A stretch of DNA of 64,000 nt. Origin: CABMKH01 sp040797625 (GTDB taxonomy: Bacteria > Bacillota > Clostridia > Tissierellales > Tissierellaceae). Position 1 is the stretch's first letter. Every line of letters begins with the position of its first letter. The position numbers were made by a program, and so were the translations under genes. The stretch lies in assembly GCA_052067355.1 (NCBI GenBank), contig JBQHQH010000002.1:198168-262167 (forward strand), in the 5' to 3' direction. This document shows positions 7,716 through 16,386 of this stretch, in pieces. The notes beneath the pieces are model-generated. The model was not told the origin of the DNA and did no database searches. It saw nothing but the letters and a program-made list of their open reading frames with translations.

Positions 7716-8394
7716 CTCCCCTTATGGTCTTGATATATTTTGGATTCTTGGAATCATCTTCAATCTTCTCTCTAAGCCTAGATATATGCACCATCAATGC
7801 ATTGTCATCATTTGGAAAGTACTCCCCATGTACTGATTCAAATATCTGTATCTTAGTATAGACCCTCCCTGGTGACTTCATCAACATAGCTAATATCTTA
7901 TATTCTGTTGGAGTAAGAAATATCTCCTCATCATTTTTCATCAATGTGAATACCTCTAAATTTAAGGTCAGTTCCCCTAACTTCAGGATATTGTCCTGTT
8001 GTCTATTTTCTTCAATAGCTTTAAGATTATAACACCTTCTCAATATAGACTTTACTCTTGCAATGACTTCTAGAGGATTAAAAGGCTTAGTTAAATAATC
8101 ATCTGCTCCCAAATCAAGTCCCAAGATCTTATCACTATCCAGATTCTTAGCAGATAAAATCAATATTGGAATATCGTAATTTGCTCTTACTATCTTAGTT
8201 ATTTCATACCCATTTATCTTAGGTAACATGATATCCAATAGAATCAAATCTATATGTTCACTTTTAATCATATCCAGTGCCATTTCTCCATCAATGGCAG
8301 AGATAACCTCTAATCCCTCCTTTTCAAGGTAGAGTTTTAAAAGTTCAATTATGTCTTCGTCATCTTCAACTATCAATATGCGATACTTATTCAA
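7672..8394 (-). CDS. OmpR/PhoB-family response regulator
   Basis: A receiver domain has the acidic pair near residues 11-12 (VEDDED), phospho-acceptor Asp54 (LILLDIMLP), the switch region (LILSAKN) and Lys in DYLTKPFNP. It is followed by a winged-helix Trans_reg_C domain (LTPTEYKILAMLMKSPGRVY, VHISRLREKIE, IRGVGYKIE). I chose the TTG at 8394 (240 residues): GAGGAAG lies about eight bases upstream, the protein then begins at the receiver domain, and a promoter lies just ahead. A longer GTG reading from 8475 would add 27 residues that overlap this promoter. The gene overlaps and precedes its histidine kinase. Confidence 0.88.
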   Translation of the reverse strand: MNKYRILIVEDDEDIIELLKLYLEKEGLEVISAIDGEMALDMIKSEHIDLILLDIMLPKINGYEITKIVRANYDIPILILSAKNLDSDKILGLDLGADDYLTKPFNPLEVIARVKSILRRCYNLKAIEENRQQDNILKLGELTLNLEVFTLMKNDEEIFLTPTEYKILAMLMKSPGRVYTKIQIFESVHGEYFPNDDNALMVHISRLREKIEDDSKNPKYIKTIRGVGYKIEREEKIIWE

Positions 8395-8448
8395 ATCTAT
8401 CACTTCCTCAATATATCTATGAATATATAAATATTTATCTATTAATAT

Positions 8449-8477
8449 AGTATACTCTAATACCGATTTTCTCACAA
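8449..8477 (-). promoter_or_regulatory. Promoter of the two-component operon
   Basis: On the minus strand TTGTGA, a 17-base spacer and TATACT lie about 55 bases before the TTG start of the regulator. The position argues against the longer upstream reading frame. Confidence 0.6.
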
Positions 8478-8514
8478 TTATTTTGTACTAGTAAATTAAT
8501 TCTCCCTCCTTGAA

Positions 8515-8543
8515 TTGTATATATTAGGAAATCATAGTATAAT
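8515..8543 (+). promoter_or_regulatory. Promoter of degV
   Basis: TTGTAT (8515-8520), a 17-base spacer and a perfect TATAAT (8538-8543) lie 70 bases before the degV start codon. Confidence 0.6.
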
Positions 8544-8613
8544 AAAATGTAATAAATTATTATGTCTTTTCACATAAGACTTTTAATGAATACATTGGGA
8601 AAGGATAATGTAA

Positions 8614-9465
8614 ATGAGAAAAATAATATTAAGTGTTGATAGCACATGTGATTTAAATGATGAACTTATACAGTATTATGGTGTAAAGCATTACCCTTAT
8701 ACAATTCTTTTAGAAGATAAAACATATAAAGATAATATAGATATTACTCCTACTGATATCTTCCAAATATATGCTAAAAATAAAGTACTGCCTAAAACAT
8801 CTGCCATAAATGTTTCAGAGTACTATAATTATTTTAAGCCTTGGAGAGATAAGGGATACGAGATAATACATATCAATCTAGGAGGTGTGCTTACAAGTAG
8901 TTATAATAATTGTCAAATAGTCGCCAATGAACTAGGTGGAATATATCCTATAGATTCACAAAACCTCTCTACCGGTTCTGGACTTTTAGTCTTAAAAGCC
9001 GCAGATATGATAGAGAAAGGATTACCTGCTGAAGAGATAGTTCAAAATCTATATGAACATCGAGAAAAGATACATATGAGCTTTATTCTTGATACTTTAG
9101 AATTTTTATATGCTGGTGGACGTTGCTCAAAGCTTTCATCACTTGGAGCAAATCTATTAAAGATAAAGCCAGTTATCAATGTAGATAATCATTCGGGAGC
9201 AATGAGCTTGGGAAATAAATACAGGGGACAATTAGAAAAAGTCATAGTTAAGTATATAAAAGATAAGTTATCTAGCTATAACAATATAAATGACGAGCAT
9301 ATGTTTATCGTTCACTCTGGAATGGATGATGAAATCATTCAATTAGCCAAAGATACAGTTTTAAAATATATAGACTTTAAAAAAATCCATATAACCATTG
9401 CAAGTTGTACCATATCATCTCACTGTGGCCCAAATACACTTGGTATAGCCTTTGAAACCAAATAG
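8614..9465 (+). CDS. DegV family fatty-acid-binding protein
   Basis: The 283-residue cytosolic protein has the DegV signature from the first residues: ILSVDSTCDL, YPYTILLEDKTYKD, then KTSAINVSEYY, a GVLTSSYNN loop and the C-terminal VHSGMDD and HCGPNTLGIAF motifs. DegV/FakB proteins bind a single fatty acid and hand it to the FakA kinase for phosphorylation and phospholipid synthesis. No fakA gene is in the window, so a fatty-acid carrier role is from family knowledge. GGGAAAGGAT precedes the ATG. The gene stands alone between its own promoter and terminator, divergent from the two-component operon. Confidence 0.9.
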   Translation: MRKIILSVDSTCDLNDELIQYYGVKHYPYTILLEDKTYKDNIDITPTDIFQIYAKNKVLPKTSAINVSEYYNYFKPWRDKGYEIIHINLGGVLTSSYNNCQIVANELGGIYPIDSQNLSTGSGLLVLKAADMIEKGLPAEEIVQNLYEHREKIHMSFILDTLEFLYAGGRCSKLSSLGANLLKIKPVINVDNHSGAMSLGNKYRGQLEKVIVKYIKDKLSSYNNINDEHMFIVHSGMDDEIIQLAKDTVLKYIDFKKIHITIASCTISSHCGPNTLGIAFETK

Positions 9466-9470
9466 ATTGA

Positions 9471-9511
9471 AATGGTGTAGATATCTTAATTTATTTACAC
9501 CATTGTTTTTT
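9471..9511 (+). terminator. Terminator of degV
   Basis: AATGGTGTA (9471-9479) pairs with TACACCATT (9496-9504), followed by GTTTTTT. The stem has nine pairs. Confidence 0.8.
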
Positions 9512-9616
9512 ATTTAAATCATATTTTCTGAGAGCAACTCGTATATTACGTTCTACTAATAATAGAGATAGTTAATTTTTTATATTGTAATGTTACCAGA
9601 AAAAGCAAATTAAAAC

Positions 9617-9660
9617 TTATAAAAAGGTTAATAGAATTACACCTATTAACCTTTTTATAA
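9617..9660 (-). terminator. Terminator of the opp/dpp operon
   Basis: An 18-pair perfect stem (TTATAAAAAGGTTAATAG with its complement) has an eight-base loop and flanking A/T runs, so it can work in both directions between the convergent degV and transporter genes. Confidence 0.8.
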
Positions 9661-9689
9661 AATATATTTAGATTAAAGATACCTAATTT

Positions 9690-10652
9690 TTATAACTTAC
9701 TTATCTCTTTAACATAGTGGCATGCAACAAAATGCTTAGGCAAAACTTCCTCTATCTGTGGATTCTCAGTATTACATTTATCCTTAGCATAAATACATCT
9801 TGGAGCAAATCTACATCCTGGAGTCGGATTAATTGGAGAAGTCAACTCTCCTTTCAGCAAAACCCTCTTCTTTTTCTTCTTGAGACTAGGAACTGGTATT
9901 GCTGATAATAATGCCTTTGTATATGGATGTAAAGAATTTTCAAATAAATCCTTTCCTTTACATTTCTCAACTAATTGCCCGAGATACATTACAAGTATAT
10001 CGTCTGAAATATGTTTGACAACTGATAAGTCATGAGTTATAAACATATATGTCAATTCATTTTCCTTTTGTAAATCCTGCATCAAATTCAATATCTGAGC
10101 CTGAATAGATACATCTAGAGCTGAAACTGGCTCATCGCACACTATAAACCCTGGTTCCAGAGCTAAAGCACGAGCTATACCAATCCTTTGCCTTCTTCCA
10201 CCATCTAATTCATGAGGATAGGTATTGACTAATCTTTGAGCTAGACCAACAGTATCCATTAGTTTAGATACCTTTTTCTCTATCTCATTTTTATTTTTTA
10301 ATGTCTTGTGAATTACAAAAGGCTCTGCAATTATTTCACTGACAGTCATCCTCGGATTTAATGATGAAAATGGATCTTGAAAAATAATCTGCATCTTCTT
10401 TCTAAGTTCTCTAAATTGCATCTTATTTATCTTAGTTATGTCTTCTCCTTCATAAAACATCTGCCCATCAGTAGCTTCTAATAGATGTAAAATCACTCTA
10501 CCTAAAGTAGATTTTCCACATCCAGACTCACCAACAACTCCCAATGTTTCACCTTTTTTTATATCAAAGCTGACACCATCAACTGCATGGAGTAATCCTT
10601 TGGGGGTCTTAAAATATTTTTTTAATCCATTAACTTGTAATAGTGATTCCAT
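9690..10652 (-). CDS. oppF: Oligopeptide/dipeptide ABC importer ATPase OppF/DppF
   Basis: The 320-residue nucleotide-binding subunit has Walker A GESGCGKST, Q-loop IIFQDPFSS, Walker B FIVCDEPVSALD and the C-terminal oligopeptide-transporter extension with a four-cysteine pattern (PGCRFAPRCIYAKDKCN and a later HFVACH) that in this family binds a 4Fe-4S cluster. The signature motif reads LDGGRRQRI instead of LSGGQ. Aspartate at this position, as far as I recall, recurs in Clostridial DppF proteins, so the gene is probably functional. It is the last gene of the importer operon, two bases after oppD. Confidence 0.9.
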   Translation of the reverse strand: MESLLQVNGLKKYFKTPKGLLHAVDGVSFDIKKGETLGVVGESGCGKSTLGRVILHLLEATDGQMFYEGEDITKINKMQFRELRKKMQIIFQDPFSSLNPRMTVSEIIAEPFVIHKTLKNKNEIEKKVSKLMDTVGLAQRLVNTYPHELDGGRRQRIGIARALALEPGFIVCDEPVSALDVSIQAQILNLMQDLQKENELTYMFITHDLSVVKHISDDILVMYLGQLVEKCKGKDLFENSLHPYTKALLSAIPVPSLKKKKKRVLLKGELTSPINPTPGCRFAPRCIYAKDKCNTENPQIEEVLPKHFVACHYVKEISKL

Positions 10653-10653
10653 A

Positions 10654-11643
10654 CTATATTGCCCCCTCTGCTTTTTTCTTGTTCATAAACCTTACACATT
10701 TAACTCTATGACCAGAATAGATTTCAGTATCTATCGGCTCCATTGTCTCACAAATACTTGAAGCAAATTTACATCTAGGATGGAACTTGCATCCCTCAGG
10801 TAAATTAGTAGGATCTGGCATCAACCCTTTTATAGGTTTTAGTCTATCCACATCTTCTTCAAGATTTGGAATAGATTCAAATAACCCTATTGTATATGGA
10901 TGGCTTGGATTTTCAAATAGTTCTTCAATATTGGCAAACTCTACTATTTCCCCAGCATACATTATAGCAACTTTATCGCAAACTTCAGCCACAACCCCTA
11001 AATCATGTGTAATCAGTATCATAGCTGTGTCAAGTTCATGTTTTAGATTGTTCATCATATCTAAAACTTGTGCCTGTATAGTTACATCAAGAGCTGTAGT
11101 GGGCTCATCTGCAATTAATAGATCTGGACTACATGCAAGAGCTATAGCAATCACTACTCTCTGCTTCATTCCTCCTGAAAATTGATGAGGGTAATCATTT
11201 GCTCTTTGTCCAGGAATCCCTACTAATTCTAGCATCTCTTTTGCCTTGTCCATAGCTTCTTTACTGGATAATCTCTGATGAATTCCAATTACCTCTGCTA
11301 TCTGTTCCCCTACAGTCATTACTGGGTTTAAAGACGTCATAGGATCTTGGAATATCATAGATATTTTATTTCCTCTTATCTTCCTCATATCTTCTTCTGA
11401 TATACTTAAAAGGTCTTCACCCTCGAGTAATATTTCACCACTAATTATCTTTCCAGGTGGATTAGGAATCAATCTTAAAATACCTAAAGCTGTAGTTGTC
11501 TTTCCTGCACCTGTTTCTCCAACTAGCCCTAGAGTTTCTCCCTTATTTAATTCTATATCTATACCATTTACTGCCTTAACAGTTCCTTCATCTGTTATAT
11601 AGTGAATGTGTAGATGATTAATTTCTAGAAATTTGCTACTCAT
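10654..11643 (-). CDS. oppD: Oligopeptide/dipeptide ABC importer ATPase OppD/DppD
   Basis: The partner ATPase has Walker A GETGAGKTT, Q-loop MIFQDPMTS, a canonical signature FSGGMKQR, Walker B LLIADEPTTALD and the C-terminal oligo_HPY extension (PEGCKFHPRCKFASSICE) with cysteines for an Fe-S cluster. It forms a heterodimer with OppF and drives the OppBC channel. Two ATG codons stand in a row; the second (11643) is better spaced from AGGAGG, so I start there. The gene lies between oppC (gap about 16 bases) and oppF. Confidence 0.92.
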   Translation of the reverse strand: MSSKFLEINHLHIHYITDEGTVKAVNGIDIELNKGETLGLVGETGAGKTTTALGILRLIPNPPGKIISGEILLEGEDLLSISEEDMRKIRGNKISMIFQDPMTSLNPVMTVGEQIAEVIGIHQRLSSKEAMDKAKEMLELVGIPGQRANDYPHQFSGGMKQRVVIAIALACSPDLLIADEPTTALDVTIQAQVLDMMNNLKHELDTAMILITHDLGVVAEVCDKVAIMYAGEIVEFANIEELFENPSHPYTIGLFESIPNLEEDVDRLKPIKGLMPDPTNLPEGCKFHPRCKFASSICETMEPIDTEIYSGHRVKCVRFMNKKKAEGAI

Positions 11644-11659
11644 CATATCCCCTCCTATC

Positions 11660-12577
11660 TTATTGCTTTAGTCTAGGATCAAGTGCATCTCTCAATCCGT
11701 CACCAAGTAAGTTCAATGATAATATCGTAACCATAATAGCTATACCAGGAAATGTAGTTACATGGGGCGAAGTCCTAATATGCTGCCTTCCTAATGCAAG
11801 CATTGCTCCCCATTCTGGTTCAGGTTTTTGTATACCTAATCCTATAAAGCTAAGACCTGCTGTTGAAAGTATAGCACTAGCAACGCCTAGAGTCCCCTGA
11901 ACTATTATAGGTGCTAACGCATTTGGCAATATATGCTTTAAAATAATTCTTCTATCTCTCGCCCCTATAGCTCTAGCAGCCTCTATAAATTCTTGATCTT
12001 TTATAGAAAGTACTGAAGCCCTTACAATACGTGCATAACTTGGTATCGAAGATATTCCAACTGCCATCATAAGATTTAACATACTAGTTCCAAATGCTGA
12101 TACTATTGCTATGGCAAGTAATATACTAGGAATTGCTAAGAATATATCCATAATCCTCATTATAAAATTATCTAGTTTTCCCCCATAGAATCCTGCAATA
12201 GCTCCTAAAGTTCCTCCTATTATAATAGCTATACCTACTGCAATAATACCTACTTTTAAAGATACTCTTGCTCCATGTATACATCTAGCAAATATATCTC
12301 TTCCCAGCTCATCTGTGCCAAATATGTGTTCACTGCTTGGTTTTTGAAGTCGTATAGAACTGTTCATTTTAATTACTACTTCATCATAATCTGCTATTAC
12401 ATCTGCAAATACTGCCAATAATATCAATACAATTAAAATTCCCAAACCTAACATGGCAGTCTTATTTTTTTTCAATCTTCTCCATACTTCTGACCATTGA
12501 CTTCTTTTCTTATGATCTTCTCTATTGTCTAAATTCATTTCTTCTTTTTCTTCAATAGCTATATCCTTATTTGACAT
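11660..12577 (-). CDS. oppC: Oligopeptide/dipeptide ABC importer permease OppC/DppC
   Basis: The 305-residue inner-membrane permease has a charged N-terminal tail (residues 1-35), six TM helices and the OppC_N leader (WRRLKKNKTAMLGLG). FGTDELGRDIFARCIHGAR, which precedes the BPD_transp_1 core, and the ATPase-contacting EAA loop EAARAIGARDRRIILKHILP are both clear. GAGGGGGG lies seven bases upstream of the ATG. It pairs with OppB to form the peptide channel. Confidence 0.93.
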   Translation of the reverse strand: MSNKDIAIEEKEEMNLDNREDHKKRSQWSEVWRRLKKNKTAMLGLGILIVLILLAVFADVIADYDEVVIKMNSSIRLQKPSSEHIFGTDELGRDIFARCIHGARVSLKVGIIAVGIAIIIGGTLGAIAGFYGGKLDNFIMRIMDIFLAIPSILLAIAIVSAFGTSMLNLMMAVGISSIPSYARIVRASVLSIKDQEFIEAARAIGARDRRIILKHILPNALAPIIVQGTLGVASAILSTAGLSFIGLGIQKPEPEWGAMLALGRQHIRTSPHVTTFPGIAIMVTILSLNLLGDGLRDALDPRLKQ

Positions 12578-12607
12578 GATTGTCCCCCCTCACAGTATAC
12601 TTTATAG

Positions 12608-13534
12608 TTATCTATATTGAGATTTAATTCTCGGATCAATTGCTGCATAGATTAAATCAACGATAAGATTTACAAAGCTAAAGGTAACTGAGATAAATAT
12701 AACTGAAGCTAAAACCATTGGAGTATCTTTTTGTTTAATAGCATCTACCATCAGACGTCCAATTCCAGGCCATGAAAATACCGATTCAGTAAGTACAGCA
12801 CCACCTAATAGATTACCAAATTGCAATCCAACAACTGTAACTATAGGTATCAAGGCATTTTTTAAAGCATGTCTATTGATTACTTTTCTCTCTGATACTC
12901 CTTTTGATCTTGCAGTTCTAATATAATCCTGTCTTATAACTTCAAGCATTGAAGATCTAGTCATACGAGCAATAATAGCTGTCGAACCAACTCCAAGAGA
13001 AAATGCTGGCAAGATTAAATGCTTAAATGTCTCTGCCCCATCAGGTGGCAAAAGACCTAATTTAAGAGAGAATACCATTATCAGCATAAGTCCTAACCAG
13101 AATACAGGCATGGATACTCCAATAAGAGCAGCTATCATAGTTATACTATCTATCAAGCTATATTGTTTGGTAGCTGAAATGATACCCGCTGGTATTCCCA
13201 GTACTACAGCTATAGTCATAGAAGCCACTGTAAGTTTTAAAGTATTAGGAAATGTTGCAAAAATTTCGTCAATTACAGGTCTTTTAGTACTATATGACCT
13301 TCCAAAATCCATCTTTAAACCATTGACTAAAAATCTAACATATTGTACAATAAATGGATCTTTTAACCCCATCTCTTCTCTCAGTGCTTCTACTTGTTCA
13401 TCTGTTGCACTTTCTCCCAACATGGTAGAAGCTGCATCTCCTGGGGTAAAATACATAATTGTAAATACAAGAAATGTAACCCCTAATATGACAGGCATTA
13501 AAAGTAATAATCTTCGAATAACATATTTATGCAC
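12608..13534 (-). CDS. oppB: Oligopeptide/dipeptide ABC importer permease OppB/DppB
   Basis: The 308-residue permease has the OppB N-terminal pattern (YVIRRLLLLMPVILGVTFLV), a periplasmic ALREEMGLKDPFIVQY segment, six TM helices and the EAA loop (RTARSKGVSERKVINRHALK). The C-terminal IDPRIK is typical. It starts with GTG, supported by AGGAGG seven bases upstream. The gene follows oppA after an attenuator-like hairpin, so the channel genes are probably made in smaller amounts than the binding protein. Confidence 0.93.
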   Translation of the reverse strand: MHKYVIRRLLLLMPVILGVTFLVFTIMYFTPGDAASTMLGESATDEQVEALREEMGLKDPFIVQYVRFLVNGLKMDFGRSYSTKRPVIDEIFATFPNTLKLTVASMTIAVVLGIPAGIISATKQYSLIDSITMIAALIGVSMPVFWLGLMLIMVFSLKLGLLPPDGAETFKHLILPAFSLGVGSTAIIARMTRSSMLEVIRQDYIRTARSKGVSERKVINRHALKNALIPIVTVVGLQFGNLLGGAVLTESVFSWPGIGRLMVDAIKQKDTPMVLASVIFISVTFSFVNLIVDLIYAAIDPRIKSQYR

Positions 13535-13623
13535 TTTTTTTCCTCCTATCTAAAGAAATATTTTGATGATGCTTTATCTTGGCAATTTGATATTCTGATA
13601 CCACATTACATCATTGCGCAATA

Positions 13624-13652
13624 AAGGCGAGATATTTTTCAATCTCGCCTTC
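13624..13652 (-). terminator. Intra-operon hairpin between oppA and oppB
   Basis: On the minus strand AAGGCGAGAT, an eight-base loop and ATCTCGCCTT are followed by TATT. It is GC-richer than its surroundings and lies between the binding-protein and permease genes, where a leaky terminator or mRNA-stabilising hairpin is common. Confidence 0.65.
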
Positions 13653-13671
13653 TTATATTTTCTCTAGTCCT

Positions 13672-15252
13672 CTATTCAAAATATACATTATATAATGTAT
13701 GATGTCCTGCTGGGTGTAATTTAAATCCTTTTACGTTCTTCTTTATACCAACATTTTTATTTTCAAAATATAAGAATAAATTTGGCGCCTCTTCTACTAT
13801 TATATTTTGAGCTTTTTGATATATATCTAGTCTTTTTTCTCTGTCTAGCTCTACCCTACCAGCATCTAATAATTCATCAACCTCTGGATTATTATAGAAG
13901 GTCCTATTACCTGCTCCTCCTTGTTGTGAACTATGATATAGTTGATATAATCCATAGTCTGCATCACCTGTTACAGTAGTCCATCCAAGTATAAACATAT
14001 CATGTTCTCCAGCAGCTGTCTTATCAAGATATGTGCTCCACTCTAATGGCTCAATAACAACATCTATACCAACTTCTTTTAATTGAGCTTGAACTACTTC
14101 TGCAATTGTCTGTCTTACAGTACTATCATTTGTCCAAAGAGTAGTTTTAAATCCATTTTCATACCCAGCTTCCTTTAATAAAGCTTTCGCTTTTTCAACA
14201 TCGTATGGATAACCTTCTATGTCATTATCAGCTCCAAATATCAGCTCCATTAAAGGTGATGTAGCTATTTCTCCCGCTCCTTCTAATGCTATATCTATAA
14301 CTTCTTGTACATCTACTGCATAATTAATAGCTTGCCTAACTCTAATGTCATCAAAAGGTTTTTTATTCATATTAAACCCTATATATTGATTTGATAATGA
14401 TACATCTTCTATTAATTCAAGACTTTCCTTATCCATAATATTGGGCTTATTTACAGCTTCTATATCATATGCTATATCTACATTTCCTTGTTCAGATTCA
14501 AGAGCTAATGCTCTATTATTTCCTTCTGGAATATTTCTAAATATTACCTTTCCAATCTTTGCCGGTCCCATAAAATAATCATCAAATCTTTCAAGCTCTA
14601 TCTTATCGGCAGATTCTAATTTAGGAAGTTTAAAAGGTCCTGTTCCAACTGGATTTTGCCCATAATCATCACCAGATTCTGTAACCGCTTTCTCATTTAA
14701 TATAGAACAAGCTGGATGTGCAAGTTGTTCTATAAGCGGAACAAATGGTTTAGAAGTTTTTATAGTTACAGTATATTCATCTTTAGCTTCCACTTCACTT
14801 ACAGGTCCAATTAATTCTGCTACAATAGGAGATTCTTTCATTCTATTTAATGTAAATACAACATCTGATGCTTTTAATTCTTCGCCGTTATGGAACTTCA
14901 CACCTTCAACAAGTTTAAATTCCCAAATCAGTGGATCTAATTGTTCCCATGATTCTGCTAAACAAGGGACTATTTCCATTTTTTCGGTACTTGCTACTAA
15001 TGTATTATAGATTTGTTTAGATATCCTAGATGAAGGTTGATCATTAGTTGCATGAGGATCTAAAGACTTTGGTTTTGCTCCTTGAGCTACAACCAAAGTA
15101 TCTTTACTCTTAGTTTCTTCTTCTGTAGTATCACCACTAGTAGTAGTATTTCCTCCATCACCGTCATTACTGCCATTACCACAGCCTCCTAAAGCCAACG
15201 AAAAGATTAAAGCAGTTATGACTAGCCATAAAATTTTTTTGTTTTTGAACAC
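13672..15252 (-). CDS. oppA: Oligopeptide/dipeptide-binding lipoprotein OppA/DppA
   Basis: The 526-residue substrate-binding protein of the SBP_bac_5 family has a lipoprotein signal (hydrophobic residues 8-21, lipobox LGGC with Cys at about 24), a low-complexity Gly/Asn/Asp/Thr linker, and a family signature region (LAESWEQLDPLIWEFKLVEG, VKFHNGEELKASDV). It captures peptides outside the membrane and delivers them to OppBC. The start is GTG at 15252, with GAGGTGG ten bases upstream; the promoter lies about 55 bases further. It leads the operon oppA-B-C-D-F. The exact substrate (di- or oligopeptide) is not decided by sequence. Confidence 0.92.
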   Translation of the reverse strand: MFKNKKILWLVITALIFSLALGGCGNGSNDGDGGNTTTSGDTTEEETKSKDTLVVAQGAKPKSLDPHATNDQPSSRISKQIYNTLVASTEKMEIVPCLAESWEQLDPLIWEFKLVEGVKFHNGEELKASDVVFTLNRMKESPIVAELIGPVSEVEAKDEYTVTIKTSKPFVPLIEQLAHPACSILNEKAVTESGDDYGQNPVGTGPFKLPKLESADKIELERFDDYFMGPAKIGKVIFRNIPEGNNRALALESEQGNVDIAYDIEAVNKPNIMDKESLELIEDVSLSNQYIGFNMNKKPFDDIRVRQAINYAVDVQEVIDIALEGAGEIATSPLMELIFGADNDIEGYPYDVEKAKALLKEAGYENGFKTTLWTNDSTVRQTIAEVVQAQLKEVGIDVVIEPLEWSTYLDKTAAGEHDMFILGWTTVTGDADYGLYQLYHSSQQGGAGNRTFYNNPEVDELLDAGRVELDREKRLDIYQKAQNIIVEEAPNLFLYFENKNVGIKKNVKGFKLHPAGHHTLYNVYFE

Positions 15253-15305
15253 CGTTTAACCACCTCTTGTCTTATATTTTTGTATTCCTATTGTAACTAT
15301 GTTCT

Positions 15306-15333
15306 AGTATATATAAGCAAAGAAAATTTGCAA
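15306..15333 (-). promoter_or_regulatory. Promoter of the opp operon
   Basis: On the minus strand TTGCAA, a 16-base spacer and TATACT lie upstream of oppA. The spacer is one base short of ideal. Confidence 0.5.
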
Positions 15334-15472
15334 TAATATTTTTCTCTAAAATCATTACACTAAATTTTATGTAATATCAGATAATTACACAAAATCCTAA
15401 AATACGCTAAAATAGACAAGGTAAATACTATCGAAAAAGCTTTTATCTTGGTGGAATTTTCTAAAACTTAAA

Positions 15473-16354
15473 TTACATCCTTCTCTTATCTCGTTTAGAT
15501 TCATACATCTTTTCATCTGCATACCTAATTATTTCTTCAGGTGTCAATTCTTCATCTTGCATGGTATATACACCCATAGATAAGCTAATCTGTATGTCAT
15601 TATCTAGATCAGGAATCTGAACCTGTTCTATAGCTTTCTTTATTCTATTGCAAATCATAATAGCATTCTTTTCATCTGTATCGTTGAGACATATTAAGAA
15701 CTCATCTCCTCCATATCTGGCAACCCAATCGCTATGACTTCTAATACATTTTCTAACAACCCTTCCTACTTCTTTCAATACATCATCTCCAACAGCATGA
15801 CCATAGATATCATTTATATCCTTTAAATTGTCTACATCCATAAATACTACAGAAAGTGGAATATCCATTATAGTTGCTTTAATTATGTCTACACCTAATC
15901 TCTCATCTACAAATCGTCGATTATACACCGAAGTCAAAGCATCCTTTACAATCATATCATTGAGTTTTGAAATCACATCGTACATCATCTTTCCTTCGTT
16001 ATAATCTCCAGATCCAAGCATCATACTATGAGTAACGTCTTTCAATAGTTCCAATACTGTAGGTTTTTCCATATTTTCAAGGGGAATTGCAGTCACCATC
16101 ATAATATTATCCTTTCCCTGTTCTAGCTTCATAAAACTCTTATCTTCTTGATATGAACGAATAGATATGCAATTATCACATATTTTTGCATTTTTCCAGT
16201 ATTCATAACAACTCCCACTTTTATCATCAAATTTGCATCCTTTACACTCTGTTACTTGCTTTTTTACAGGATCTACTAGCCTTACTGCATCATACATCTT
16301 ATTGAAAAATTCCAAATGTCCTCTTAAGCTATCAAGAGTAATCCTATCTACCAT
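15473..16354 (-). CDS. Diguanylate cyclase with N-terminal Cys-rich sensor domain
   Basis: The C-terminal GGDEF domain (from about residue 130, DALTSVYNRRF) has the intact active site RYGGDEF and the metal-binding FMDVDNLKDINDIYG, so it should make c-di-GMP. No RxxD inhibitory site is present five residues before it; the sequence there is RSHSDWVA. The N-terminal part is soluble and PAS-like, with five clustered cysteines (ECKGC, SC, ICDNC) that could bind metal, Fe-S or sense redox. I chose the ATG at 16354 because GAGG lies seven bases upstream. The gene is separated from the DHHW/MBOAT pair by only 32 bases on the same strand. Confidence 0.85.
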   Translation of the reverse strand: MVDRITLDSLRGHLEFFNKMYDAVRLVDPVKKQVTECKGCKFDDKSGSCYEYWKNAKICDNCISIRSYQEDKSFMKLEQGKDNIMMVTAIPLENMEKPTVLELLKDVTHSMMLGSGDYNEGKMMYDVISKLNDMIVKDALTSVYNRRFVDERLGVDIIKATIMDIPLSVVFMDVDNLKDINDIYGHAVGDDVLKEVGRVVRKCIRSHSDWVARYGGDEFLICLNDTDEKNAIMICNRIKKAIEQVQIPDLDNDIQISLSMGVYTMQDEELTPEEIIRYADEKMYESKRDKRRM

Positions 16355-16386
16355 ATACACACCTCACCTAATCTATATAATATCTT

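Noticed and set aside
8490..8515. Strong AAGGAGGGAG on the minus strand in the degV/regulator gap
   Set aside because: No start codon follows at the right distance, so it is not a ribosome binding site of any gene.
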